The notes beneath the pieces were generated by a model that worked only from the letters and a program-made list of their open reading frames with translations, was not told where the DNA came from and did no database searches. A stretch of 64,000 bases of DNA from Nitrospira sp. CG24C (GTDB lineage Bacteria > Nitrospirota > Nitrospiria > Nitrospirales > Nitrospiraceae): assembly GCA_002869885.2 (NCBI GenBank), contig NEWR02000009.1, positions 604,773 to 668,772 of the forward strand, written 5' to 3'. Shown piece after piece: positions 17,877 to 26,567 of this stretch (the stretch's first letter is position 1; every line of letters begins with the position of its first letter). A program made the translations under genes and the position numbers.

Positions 17877-19595
17877 TCAGTGATCCTTCATCGCCAGTGC
17901 GATTTTCACCGTGTCGTCTCTGGACACACCAAGATAGTTGAGCACCTGCTCCCCAACCTGCCGAAAGACCGGCGCCGCCACGGTCCCGCCCCAAGACTCG
18001 CCTTGAGGCTCATCCAGGATCACGATCATCGCCAGCCGCGGAGACTCCGCCGGCACATACCCGACAAACGATCCGACAAACTGCGTGGAGGAATAGGCCC
18101 CAGTTCGCGAATCGATTTTTTGCGCGGTCCCGGTTTTACCTGCCACGCGAAAACCCGGGATGGCTGCCTTGGTTCCGGTCCCATTCGTCACAACACCTTC
18201 CAATATCGTCGTCAGTGTCCTGGCCGTCTCCGGTGACACCACTCGCCGCCTCACTTGTGGCAGTACTTCCCTAAGCAAGCGACCTTTCTGGTCGCGCACT
18301 TCGGACACCACGTAGGGCTTCATCATGACACCCCCATTGGCAAGCGCTGCCACTGCCGATACCATCTGAAGAGGCGTCACTCCGACCTCTTGTCCTATCG
18401 AAATCGAAGCCAGCGATCGGCGGCCCCAGTCTTTTGGCGCCTTCAACAGTCCATTCACTTCGCCCGGTAAGTCGATCTCAGTACGTTGACCGAACCCGAA
18501 CACTTGAAGGTAGCGATAGAGCCGTTGCTCTCCGAGGGCCATCCCGACTTTAGCGACGCCGATGTTGCTGGATTTCTGAATCGCCTCAGAGAACGTCATC
18601 CAGCCCAATTTGTCATGGTCATGAATCGTCGTGTTCGCGACTACCATACGGCCGTTTTCACCAAAGACCATAGTACTGGGCGTCATCACTTTCTCTTCAA
18701 GCGCTGCGGCTCCAACCACTATTTTCATGGTCGACCCAGGCTCGTACGTATCCGTCAAAGCCCGATTGCGCCACCGATCTGGCGTCAACGCGGCCACGAC
18801 ATTCGGGTCGAATCGTGGACTGACAGCCATCGCGAGAATCGCACCGGATTGCGGTTCCATGACGATGATCGTCCCGGACTTGGCATGAGTATGGGTGACG
18901 GCCTCTTCGAGTTCTTTTTCTGCAATATATTGAATGACCTCGTCGACGGTCAGCGTAAGAGCATGACCCGGCGTCGGCGCTTGCTCCGCCACACCCTTAG
19001 GAAACACCGTGCGGCCGAACGCATCCCGCTGCAACACGGTGACTCGCTTTTCTCCATGCAGATGCGAATCGTATCGGCGCTCGAGTCCCTCAAGTCCTTG
19101 CCCGTCCATTCCAGAAAATCCGAGGACATGGGCCAGCAACGGGCCCTTGGGATAATACCGCCGCCCCTCCATCACCACACCGATGCCGTCCAAGGACAAT
19201 TGTTCAAGCCGACGGCCTTGCTCAGGATCGAGTTTTCGCGCCAACCACACAAAGCTCTTATCTTGCCGAAGCTTTCTCTCAAGCTCTTCGCTTCGAATAT
19301 GGAGCACCGGAGAAAGGTGACGGGCGACGGTCGACGGGCTCTCCAGCGACGTCGGTACACCGAACACGGATGGCACCTCCATGTTCATGGCAAGCACTTT
19401 GCCGTGCCGATCCGATACCATGCCTCTGGCTCCCTCGAAGGACTCAGTCTTTTGATGTTGCCGATCGGCCTTGACCGTGAGTTCTGCAGCTTGAAGCACT
19501 TGGAGCGTGACCAGCCGGAATAGAATGATGCCGAACCCGCAGAAGAGCAGGAACAGCATCAGATAGCGACGACTGCGAGAGGGGCCGGAAGTCAC
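17877..19595 (-). CDS. ftsI: Septal peptidoglycan transpeptidase FtsI (PBP3-type)
   Basis: 572 residues, class B penicillin-binding protein. One N-terminal membrane anchor (about 10-30, YLMLFLLFCGFGIILFRLV), a pedestal domain with RGMVSDRHGKVLAMN, then the transpeptidase domain with all three catalytic motifs: S-T-M-K within TYEPGSTMKIVVG, S-S-N within QKSSNIGVAK, and K-T-G within AGKTGTAQKID. No PASTA domain is attached. The GTG start overlaps the ftsL stop (GTGA). It works with FtsW from the same operon. Confidence 0.96.
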   Translation of the reverse strand: MTSGPSRSRRYLMLFLLFCGFGIILFRLVTLQVLQAAELTVKADRQHQKTESFEGARGMVSDRHGKVLAMNMEVPSVFGVPTSLESPSTVARHLSPVLHIRSEELERKLRQDKSFVWLARKLDPEQGRRLEQLSLDGIGVVMEGRRYYPKGPLLAHVLGFSGMDGQGLEGLERRYDSHLHGEKRVTVLQRDAFGRTVFPKGVAEQAPTPGHALTLTVDEVIQYIAEKELEEAVTHTHAKSGTIIVMEPQSGAILAMAVSPRFDPNVVAALTPDRWRNRALTDTYEPGSTMKIVVGAAALEEKVMTPSTMVFGENGRMVVANTTIHDHDKLGWMTFSEAIQKSSNIGVAKVGMALGEQRLYRYLQVFGFGQRTEIDLPGEVNGLLKAPKDWGRRSLASISIGQEVGVTPLQMVSAVAALANGGVMMKPYVVSEVRDQKGRLLREVLPQVRRRVVSPETARTLTTILEGVVTNGTGTKAAIPGFRVAGKTGTAQKIDSRTGAYSSTQFVGSFVGYVPAESPRLAMIVILDEPQGESWGGTVAAPVFRQVGEQVLNYLGVSRDDTVKIALAMKDH

Positions 19596-19927
19596 TCGTT
19601 CCCCCTCACGGTTGAATCATGTCTCGCCAGACGGACTTGCACTATGGGTGGGACTACCGGGATCGGAGTTTCTTCCTGCTGATGCACCATCAGCACTTGT
19701 CCCTGCTGTGGCGGAATGAGCCCCAACTTTTCCGTCGCCACCTTCGCGATTCGCTCGGGGGCCGTCAGCGCAGAAAACTTCACTTGCAATTGATCCCGCT
19801 CTCTCTCCAGCAACACCTTCTGGGTTTTCAATCGTTCGATCTGATAACCCACCCGAACGACATCGACGCGTTCCCACACAAACATGAAGACCAGCAGCAC
19901 GCCGGCCACAATCGTCAACATCTTCAT
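19592..19927 (-). CDS. ftsL: Cell division protein FtsL
   Basis: 111 residues: a short bitopic protein with a membrane segment at about 3-20 (LTIVAGVLLVFMFVWERV), then a periplasmic coiled coil (RLKTQKVLLERERDQLQVKFS) and a proline-rich tail. Size, topology and place between rsmH and ftsI identify FtsL; sequence conservation in this family is weak. The ATG at 19927 has AGGAGGG ahead and overlaps the rsmH stop (ATGA). A longer reading of the frame has no support. Confidence 0.85.
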   Translation of the reverse strand: MKMLTIVAGVLLVFMFVWERVDVVRVGYQIERLKTQKVLLERERDQLQVKFSALTAPERIAKVATEKLGLIPPQQGQVLMVHQQEETPIPVVPPIVQVRLARHDSTVRGNE

Positions 19928-20838
19928 GAGTGACCCTCCTTGGACACCCGCTGGATAGCCCGCAATTTGGCACTGCGGGAACGGGGATTCCGGTCTGATT
20001 CTTCTCTGGTAGAAACCTGCGGCTTCTTGGTGAGCACGACCAATGCAGGATCCTCCTTGCCGGAGAGCGCCCGAAACGTATGCTTCACAATCCGATCTTC
20101 GAGCGAGTGAAATGAAATCACACAGAGGCGGCCGCCGGGAGACAGAACATCCACCGCATCGCGCAAGGCCGATTCGAGGCAATCAAGCTCCTGATTCACT
20201 GAAATGCGAAGGGCTTGGAAGGTGCGGGTAGCGCAGTGAAGCCGGCCATGCCGATAATTCGCAGGGACAGCCCCCTCGATTACGGAGACCAACTCCTTCG
20301 TTGTCCCCAACGGATGGCGTTCACGCGCGCGGACGATGGCACGAGCAATTCGCCGGGAAAACCGTTCTTCGCCGAACTGAAAAATCGCGTCGGCCAACTG
20401 CGCTTCCGGCCACCGATTGATCAGATCGGCTGCAGTCCCGCCTATGGATTGATCCATGCGCATGTCGAGAGGCCCATCCTGTTGAAAGCTGAACCCGCGC
20501 GCCGGTTCATCGAGCTGAGGCGAGGACACGCCGAGGTCAAAAACAATTCCGTCGACCTGCGCCAATCCCTGTTCCGATAGATGTTGTTTCAATTCCATGA
20601 AATGACCATGAATCAAAATTGCGCGAGCGCCGAACCGCGAGAGCCTTTGCCGACTAGCTTCAATGGCCGATCTGTCCCGGTCGAGGCCAACGAGCCTCCC
20701 ATCAGGGCCGCTTCCCTCAAGCAGTTTTTCAGCATGCCCACTGTATCCCACCGTACAATCCATGAAAATCTTCCGCCCATCACCCAGAAGCCAATACAGC
20801 ACCTCTGAAGGCATGACAGGGGAATGCCGATCATCCAT
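19924..20838 (-). CDS. rsmH: 16S rRNA (cytosine1402-N4)-methyltransferase RsmH (MraW)
   Basis: 304 residues. SAM-dependent methyltransferase acting on C1402 of 16S rRNA in the decoding centre. Seen: HSPVMPSEVLYWL, FMDCTVGYSGHAEKLLE (SAM-binding; the usual GxGGH is here GYSGH), GIVFDLGVSSPQLDEPARGFSF and VISFHSLEDRIVKHTF. It is the first gene of the cluster. In most genomes mraZ lies immediately upstream; here the promoter does instead. Confidence 0.95.
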   Translation of the reverse strand: MDDRHSPVMPSEVLYWLLGDGRKIFMDCTVGYSGHAEKLLEGSGPDGRLVGLDRDRSAIEASRQRLSRFGARAILIHGHFMELKQHLSEQGLAQVDGIVFDLGVSSPQLDEPARGFSFQQDGPLDMRMDQSIGGTAADLINRWPEAQLADAIFQFGEERFSRRIARAIVRARERHPLGTTKELVSVIEGAVPANYRHGRLHCATRTFQALRISVNQELDCLESALRDAVDVLSPGGRLCVISFHSLEDRIVKHTFRALSGKEDPALVVLTKKPQVSTREESDRNPRSRSAKLRAIQRVSKEGHS

Positions 20839-20884
20839 AGATTAGAACTATCCAGACTCACCCACTTTCTCCCACCTTCGGCGC

Positions 20885-20912
20885 AGTATACACCCACCCA
20901 AAGACTTGTCAA
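20885..20912 (-). promoter_or_regulatory. Sigma-70 promoter for the dcw cluster
   Basis: Minus strand TTGACA (20907-20912), 16-base spacer, TATACT (20885-20890); start of transcription expected near 20878, 40 bases before the rsmH ATG. The rest of the 341-base gap 20839-21179 contains no recognisable gene (no mraZ) and no other clear signal. Confidence 0.75.
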
Positions 20913-21179
20913 TAGCAAATTCATGGACTTATGAGGCTCTTGTTACTGTTCGTTCGATCCTTGTCCTGCTGGCAAAGTGTCGTGAGTTTTTGAAGGTGTC
21001 GGCAGCTGATACCCCTGCCCAAGTAAGGGCGCAGCAAGAGTATTCCACCGGCAAGATATGGGATGAGAGGAAGTGCTGGCATGGGCACAGATAAAATGCG
21101 GTCTCCGCGAGTGCTGTCCCCGGTCAATAATGCAAAGCCGGCTGGTTTGATTGCATTTTCACGGTTTCAAGGGGAGAAT

Positions 21180-22181
21180 ATGCCCATGCAAATCAGGCAA
21201 CATCTCTTCCTAATTATGGCCATCACATTCGGTTGGCTCCTCCCCGCTCTTGCCCAATCCGCCTCAACCATTTACTACTGTCCCGACCGCAAGTCTGACC
21301 AGCAGTATTCAGCAAGGCCGGCGCCAGGCTGTGTACCACTCGTCGATGAGAAACAGCCAAGCCAGGGCGACGATTCGCTGCAGCCTCAACGCGAATCAAC
21401 AGATTTCAAAATCGAAAACCTCCAAAGTGATGTCTCCGCTTTCCTCAGCCGATACCACCAACTTCTTGAATGCTGTAAGACGGACGTCTCCGAGCTTCAA
21501 CGAATCGACGAGGTAGGCGATGAGGTGGGCGACCTGCTCAAGTCCACGCAGGCCAAGCTCTCCAATCACTCGTTGGCATCCCGTGGCATCATGCTGCGGG
21601 AGATGATCCTGCCGGTGGCGAAGGCCCGAGCGGACATCAAAAAGCTGCGCGCCACCCTCAATCGCATTGGCACCATCAGCAACACCCGCGAGTCCGGCGA
21701 TTTTGAAGAATCAGGGCGAGCTGCTCAGGCTATTCGTGAGATAGAGGAATCCATCGAGCGAGATATTCGTGCACCAAAGCTGTCGACAGGACCAAAAACG
21801 GGCGCCAGTATCGGCAGCGCACCAGCGGCAGGACCGAGTATCGGGAAAACTCCAAAGACCGGCAACACCATTGGAGCGGAAGGCGTGACCGGACAAGATA
21901 TCGGAGCCTCTACCCGCCACAGCCACGAGATCGGCGCATCTGGGCCGACCGGCTTCGCAATCGGAGGGACGGGTCGCGCCGGGCCTTCGATCGGAGAGTC
22001 GACATTCAACAGCGAGTCGTCTTCGGCGGTTGGCTCATCACTGCAGCGCTCTACCGTGGGATCTAGCCTGTCGGATTCGACGGTGGGGTCGAGTTTCGGC
22101 GGTTCAGGGGTAGGCTCAAGCCTCGGAGACTCGACAGTCGGTTCAACGATTCAAGAACGCGGCACCAGCCCACAGCGGTGA
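21180..22181 (+). CDS. Exported protein with two tandem repeat arrays (IG-x8 and VGSS-x5)
   Basis: 333 residues, function not recognised. Signal peptide about 1-26 (LFLIMAITFGWLLPALAQS). Residues 29-55 (STIYYCPDRKSDQQYS, PGCVPL) resemble a DUF4124-like segment with a Cys pair. Residues 75-200 are charged and probably helical, with one CC pair. Then come seven IG dipeptides spaced exactly ten residues apart (211-272), followed by five VGS(S/T) motifs spaced nine apart (284-323). Both arrays are rich in G, S, T and A. ATG 21180 has GGGGAG upstream. The gene diverges from the dcw cluster and faces the minus-strand lipoprotein gene. Confidence 0.8.
   Translation: MPMQIRQHLFLIMAITFGWLLPALAQSASTIYYCPDRKSDQQYSARPAPGCVPLVDEKQPSQGDDSLQPQRESTDFKIENLQSDVSAFLSRYHQLLECCKTDVSELQRIDEVGDEVGDLLKSTQAKLSNHSLASRGIMLREMILPVAKARADIKKLRATLNRIGTISNTRESGDFEESGRAAQAIREIEESIERDIRAPKLSTGPKTGASIGSAPAAGPSIGKTPKTGNTIGAEGVTGQDIGASTRHSHEIGASGPTGFAIGGTGRAGPSIGESTFNSESSSAVGSSLQRSTVGSSLSDSTVGSSFGGSGVGSSLGDSTVGSTIQERGTSPQR
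21783..22001 (+). repeat. Coding tandem repeat, 30-bp (10-aa) period
   Basis: About seven degenerate units, each containing Ile-Gly at the same phase (for example IGKTPKTGNT, IGAEGVTGQD, IGASGPTGFA). DNA units have drifted, so this is selected at protein level rather than a fresh duplication. Confidence 0.85.
22026..22160 (+). repeat. Coding tandem repeat, 27-bp (9-aa) period
   Basis: Five units: SAVGSSLQR, STVGSSLSD, STVGSSFGG, SGVGSSLGD, STVGSTIQE. It follows the 10-residue array after a short linker. Confidence 0.85.
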
Positions 22182-22187
22182 TCTCCC

Positions 22188-23216
22188 TCACTGGCTCCGA
22201 AGCGCAGTCGGTACCGATTCCCATATTTCTCCACGATTTTTACTCCGATACAAGCCACTCCCGTTCGTACCAGCATAGAACACGGCTGGATCGGTCGGAC
22301 TCTGCACGAGCGATCGGATATTGAGCGTCGCAAGACCTGTATTCAACGTGCCCCACGTCTCCCCACCATCTTCGCTCCGGTGGACGCCTTCTCGACCGCC
22401 CAGATAAATGACACCCTTCTTCGTGCGATCCAAGATCATCGAAAACAACATCTGGTCTTGCAGGGATTGTCCGATCCGTACCCAAACCTTCCCACCATCC
22501 ATTGTCTTGTAAAGTCCCGTCAACGTGGAAGCGTACACCGTATCCGGCTCAAACGGGTCGACCAGCACCGACGTCACGCTGAGCGCGCGTGACGACTTAA
22601 TGATGTCCGGCGACACGAGGCCGTTGTTCACCTTCTCCCAATGACCTGCCTCGTCGATCGTCTTGTACACTCCGCCGCTCGTGCCCGCGTATAAGATCGC
22701 CGGTCTCGTCGGATCCATACCCAGCGTGACTACCATCAACACTTCCTTCATCCCTTCCATTTTCTTCACCCAATGCTCGCCGCCGTCTTTCGTCTCGGAT
22801 ACACCCATCGTCGTGGCGATAAAGATATGATTGCTGTCCGTCGGATCGAAGAGGAATTGATTGACCACCGACGAGATCGTTGCATCGTCCAACCCCGAAC
22901 GCATCGAAGCCCAGCGCTGCCCGCCATCGTGACTCTTAAAGACCGCATCGCCCTTCGTGCCGGCATACACAGTGGCCGGGTAGACCGGATCAAGCGCCAT
23001 CGAAATCACGCGTGAGTGGCTCATGCCTCGCGACAAATTCGTCCAGGTCTGGCCTCCATCGCGTGTCTTATAGATGTAGTCGTTCGTCGCGACGTAGATG
23101 ATGTCAGGATTCTTCGGATTGAGCTGAATGACGACGATAGGATCACCGCGATTACAGCCCGCGAGAGGCAGTAAAAACAATGAGAACACGCAACACAATG
23201 CCGCCACATGGCGCAT
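22188..23216 (-). CDS. BNR/sialidase-like beta-propeller lipoprotein (Ycf48-like fold)
   Basis: 342 residues. Lipoprotein signal MRHVAALCCVFSLFLLPLAGC with the lipobox L-A-G-C (Cys21). The mature part has repeated Asp-box motifs: TRDGGQTW, SHDGGQRW, TKDGGEHW, TMDGGKVW and SEDGGETW, with the linking pattern L-D-P/x-x-P-x-T-V-Y-A-G-T, giving a six- or seven-bladed propeller. Such proteins bind ligands or act as assembly factors; no sialidase catalytic set was identified. ATG 23216 is chosen because it begins the signal peptide; upstream in-frame sequence is a repeat. Confidence 0.82.
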   Translation of the reverse strand: MRHVAALCCVFSLFLLPLAGCNRGDPIVVIQLNPKNPDIIYVATNDYIYKTRDGGQTWTNLSRGMSHSRVISMALDPVYPATVYAGTKGDAVFKSHDGGQRWASMRSGLDDATISSVVNQFLFDPTDSNHIFIATTMGVSETKDGGEHWVKKMEGMKEVLMVVTLGMDPTRPAILYAGTSGGVYKTIDEAGHWEKVNNGLVSPDIIKSSRALSVTSVLVDPFEPDTVYASTLTGLYKTMDGGKVWVRIGQSLQDQMLFSMILDRTKKGVIYLGGREGVHRSEDGGETWGTLNTGLATLNIRSLVQSPTDPAVFYAGTNGSGLYRSKNRGEIWESVPTALRSQ

Positions 23217-23223
23217 CAGAGCG

Positions 23224-23317
23224 ATGGTTGATGGGTAATGGTTTATGGCCAATGAGAGAGAAGGCCTGCTCGCTACCTTCTTCAGCATCAACCATGGACC
23301 ATTAACCATTGACCATG
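23224..23317. repeat. Intergenic inverted word repeat (ATGGTTGATGG/CCATTAACCAT)
   Basis: Left arm has ATGGTTGATGGGTAATGG, right arm has CATCAACCATGG and CCATTAACCATTGACCAT, roughly inverted around a 30-base centre. Lies between yajQ and the propeller lipoprotein. It belongs to the class of short-word intergenic repeats seen elsewhere in the window. Confidence 0.55.
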
Positions 23318-23329
23318 CCCAGTGTATCT

Positions 23330-23827
23330 TCACCGATAATTCGTAAACTGCAGATCTATCCCAAAATCCTTACCCCTAAGAAACGCCATGGCCGCTTGAA
23401 GGTCGTCCTTGCTCTTACTCAGCACACGCACTTGCTCGCCTTGAATCTGCGCCTGCACTTTCAGCTTTGACTCTTTGATCGCCTTCGTCACCTCTTTCGC
23501 CTTGTCCGCCGCGATACCGCTTTGAATCTTCGCCACCTGGCGCACCGTGCCACTCAGCGCCGGCTCCACAGTCCCGTAGGTGAAGGCCTTCAGCGAAACC
23601 CCGCGCTTCACGCACTTGGTCTTAATGATGTCATTCACCGCATTGAGCTTATACTCATCGTCGGAGACCAGAGACAGTTCCTTTTCCTTCTCCTTCAACG
23701 TAATCTCCGTCTTCGAGTCTTTGAAGTCGAAGCGCTGTTTGATCTCCTTCGTCGCCTGATCGACGACATTCTTCATCTCCTGCATATCCACTTCCGAGAC
23801 CACATCGAATGAGAACTGTTCAGCCAC
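23330..23827 (-). CDS. yajQ: YajQ family nucleotide-binding protein
   Basis: 165 residues with the two ferredoxin-like halves of UPF0234/YajQ: FSFDVVSEVDMQEMKNVVDQA at the start (split across the first helix), RFDFKDSKTEI, and C-terminal SKDDLQAAMAFLRGKDFGIDLQF. Some homologues bind cyclic di-GMP and act as transcriptional co-factors; others bind nucleotides or tRNA. GTG at 23827 is supported by AGGAGGGG upstream. Relevant here because five PilZ genes are also in the window, but direct linkage is inference. Confidence 0.9.
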   Translation of the reverse strand: MAEQFSFDVVSEVDMQEMKNVVDQATKEIKQRFDFKDSKTEITLKEKEKELSLVSDDEYKLNAVNDIIKTKCVKRGVSLKAFTYGTVEPALSGTVRQVAKIQSGIAADKAKEVTKAIKESKLKVQAQIQGEQVRVLSKSKDDLQAAMAFLRGKDFGIDLQFTNYR

Positions 23828-23924
23828 GATCCCCTCCTGTCATTGCTTCAACTATCCACATTCCTAACACAAGGCAGCCTGATGGTTCCTTAAATGCACG
23901 CGTTGAACGAATACAGAACCTTGA

Positions 23925-24090
23925 ATGCTCCCTCCAAGCTTGCTCGTTTTCTCTTCAGGGATGGGGGCTGATTGATCTTCCACTGCGCGCAGCTTTCTCA
24001 CCCGCCCACCCACTGGCACGCCGAGACGTGCCATTAGCCCGGGCGAGGGCCTTCTGAGGCCGCGCGTTGCGCGAGCACAGAAGATCATCA
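23925..24090 (+). repeat. Interspersed foldback repeat, family 2 (copy 1)
   Basis: Leader CCTCCAAGCTTGCTCGTT followed by GGGATGGGGGC and a hairpin whose ends are TGATTGATCTTC (from 23969) and GAAGATCATCA (to 24090). Inside are CTCACCCGCCCACCC and a GGCACGCCGAGACGTGCC hairpin, then GCGCGTTGCGCGAGCACAG. Nearly the same ends and leader recur at 63889-64000, and shorter matches at 26160-26350 and 28660-28960. The 281-base gap between cstA and yajQ holds nothing else. Confidence 0.8.
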
Positions 24091-24108
24091 GGCTCCATCT
24101 CCTCCCCC

Positions 24109-26127
24109 CTAGCAGCACCCCCCGCCGGGCAACTGCAACCGCCGCTCCTCATTGTCATGACAAATCGTCGTCTGCATTCTTCTCGGCGAACTTCCACCCG
24201 CCATCACCACCACTTCGCTGCTGGTGAACGGCCGCTTCAAAATCACATAGCCGTACCACTGCCTCATACTATCGCCCAAGACGATCACCGCGAGCAAGGC
24301 CACTACCGCCACCAGCCCAGCATCCAGGTACAAGGCAAAGGCCTGCCCGCTATCGACAAGGGACGAAGCCTTGCTCACAAACATTCCAAACATCTCATAG
24401 GACCCAATCAACGTGATCGTGCCGACAAACAACATCGGCAGCGCGGTGATCCACAGATACTGCGCCTTCCGCATCTTGATGAGCACCGTCGTGCCGATAC
24501 AGAGGGCCAAGGTGCCGAGCAACTGATTCGCTGCGCCGAACATCGGCCAGAGCGTCGAAATGCTGCCGGCTCCGATGAGATAGCCCCAGGCTCCCACGAT
24601 CAGCCCGCTGCTCGCCAATACGCCAGGCCACCAATTCATCCGCCGCAACGGAGGGTAGAAGCGCCCCCCCATTTCCTGGATGAGATAGCGTCCCACTCGC
24701 GTGCCTGTATCGATCGTCGTCAAGATAAACAAGGCCTCGAACACCAATGCAAACTGATACCAATAGGCCATCAACCCGGCCATACCAGGGAGCGCGGAAA
24801 AAATGGACGCCATGCCGACCGCGAGCGACACGGCCCCACCAGGCCGGCCAGCCACATCCGCCTCGACGAGTTGCGAGAGTTCTTGAACCCGCGAAACAGG
24901 AAAGCCCATCGCAGCCAGCGCATCGGGGGAGAGCATCGTATTGATCGCCAGATAATCACCGGGAATCAACACCGAGGCCGCAATCAAGGCCATCACGCCG
25001 ACAAAGCTTTCCAACAACATCGCCCCATAGGCGACCGTGGCCTGGGACTCCTGCTCGATCATCTTCGGCGTGGTCCCTGAAGAGACCAGCGAGTGAAAGC
25101 CTGACACGGCTCCGCAGGCAATCGTGATGAAGAGGAAGGGAAAGAGCGTGCCGGGAATAATCGGTCCGCCTCCGTTTGCAAATATGGTGACGCGCGGCAT
25201 CTCAATCGTCGGCGCCATGAGGACCACGCCCACTCCCAGCAACACCACCACCCCGAGCTTCATGAAGGTAGAGAGATAGCCCCTCGGCACGAGCAACATC
25301 CAGCCAGGCAAGACAGACGCAAGAAACCCGTAGCCGGCCAATGCCCAGACCAACGTCGTTCGCTCCAACTCGAACCACCCGGCAACCGAAGACTGAGCCA
25401 CCACCCGCCCGAGAATCACAACCGCAACCAACAGCACCACACCGAGCAAGGAGACTTCCGCCACCTGACCAGGCCGAAACCGTTGAAGATAGAAACCCAT
25501 GAACAAGCCAATGGGAATCGTCATCGCAATCGTGAAGGTGCCCCAAGCATTGAGATAGAGCGCGTTCACGACGGCAAACCCCAGCCCGGCCAGCGCCACA
25601 ATCACAATGAACAGCACCGCCACCGCTGTCGCGGTACCGGTGACAATGCCCAATTCATCGCGCGCAATTTCAGGAAGTGAGCGGCCATTTCGCCGCATCG
25701 ACGCCACCAGGATAATGAAGTCCTGCACCGCCCCAGCCAAGACCGCACCGATCACCAACCAGAGAAAGCCGGGCAAGAATCCGAACTGCGCCGCCAACAC
25801 CGGCCCCAGCAACGGTCCAGCCCCGGCAATCGCCGCAAAGTGGTGACCGAACAACACGTATTTATTGGTGGGATGAAAATTGACTCCGTCGTTCAACCGC
25901 ACCGCCGGCGTCACACGTTGATCGTTCAGCTCGACAACGCGCCGCGAAATCCAGCGACCATAGAAACGAAATGCGAGCACATAAATACAAGCCGCCGCCA
26001 CGACCAGCCAGAGGCCATTCACTTTTTCGTTTGGATTGACGAGACCGACAACAAAGGCGAGCGCAACAGCACCAAGAACGGCAAGAAATCCCCAAAGCAC
26101 CAGCTTTAACGCCCACATGCGCGGCAT
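24109..26127 (-). CDS. cstA: CstA-family carbon starvation/pyruvate transporter
   Basis: 672 residues, about 16-18 membrane segments. Seen: CstA signature LNDGVNFHPTNKYVLFGHHF then AAIAGAGPLLGPVLAAQFG, and SGFHSLVSSGTTPKMI, both hallmarks of the CstA/BtsT family, which imports pyruvate or peptides in a cation-coupled way. The C-terminal region includes the GAANQLLGTLAL stretch and ends with a short cytoplasmic tail LPGGGCC. ATG 26127 (MPRMWALK) or the ATG three codons on are both possible. Substrate is inferred; pyruvate is likeliest. Confidence 0.9.
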   Translation of the reverse strand: MPRMWALKLVLWGFLAVLGAVALAFVVGLVNPNEKVNGLWLVVAAACIYVLAFRFYGRWISRRVVELNDQRVTPAVRLNDGVNFHPTNKYVLFGHHFAAIAGAGPLLGPVLAAQFGFLPGFLWLVIGAVLAGAVQDFIILVASMRRNGRSLPEIARDELGIVTGTATAVAVLFIVIVALAGLGFAVVNALYLNAWGTFTIAMTIPIGLFMGFYLQRFRPGQVAEVSLLGVVLLVAVVILGRVVAQSSVAGWFELERTTLVWALAGYGFLASVLPGWMLLVPRGYLSTFMKLGVVVLLGVGVVLMAPTIEMPRVTIFANGGGPIIPGTLFPFLFITIACGAVSGFHSLVSSGTTPKMIEQESQATVAYGAMLLESFVGVMALIAASVLIPGDYLAINTMLSPDALAAMGFPVSRVQELSQLVEADVAGRPGGAVSLAVGMASIFSALPGMAGLMAYWYQFALVFEALFILTTIDTGTRVGRYLIQEMGGRFYPPLRRMNWWPGVLASSGLIVGAWGYLIGAGSISTLWPMFGAANQLLGTLALCIGTTVLIKMRKAQYLWITALPMLFVGTITLIGSYEMFGMFVSKASSLVDSGQAFALYLDAGLVAVVALLAVIVLGDSMRQWYGYVILKRPFTSSEVVVMAGGSSPRRMQTTICHDNEERRLQLPGGGCC

Positions 26128-26159
26128 CCTAGCATAAAAGGAAGAGGCGGGAGCGACCC

Positions 26160-26350
26160 AGGCTGCCCTTCGTGCTCGCAGAACGCGCACGATGAAACGG
26201 TGCTCGTCCGATGCGCGCAGTAAAGGGCAGCCTCGGTCACTTCCTTTAAGAAAGGTTTATGGAAGGAGAAGCGTCTCGTTCGACGGCCACAGTCGAACCG
26301 ACAGGGCTGCCCTCCCTAAAGGGATAACGAACAAGCTTGGAAGAAGCATT
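26160..26350 (-). repeat. Interspersed repeat, family 2 (copy 2, minus strand)
   Basis: On the minus strand the leader TTCCAAGCTTGTTCGTTAT, then CCCTTTAGGGAGGGCAGCC, GTGGCCGTCGAACGAGACGC, and CGAGGCTGCCCTTTACTGCG. The last two match the copy at 28660-28960. Right of it, up to 26567, no further feature was found. Confidence 0.65.
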
Positions 26351-26567
26351 CGAATTCCGATCTCACTCAGGGGCGAAGTGGAGCAAGCAGAAGCGCTTTC
26401 TAGGGATAGCAAAACCGTTTGGCGAAAAGGATCTTGAAGGTTAATGAGTATTAGATTTGTCGAATCTTGACGACTCAATGAGGACCGCGTTAAGTTCTGC
26501 CACATGGGGGCTTCCTTTACGATAGGCTTCACGAATGACAATCATCAGAAGTTCTGCTGAGGGAGGG

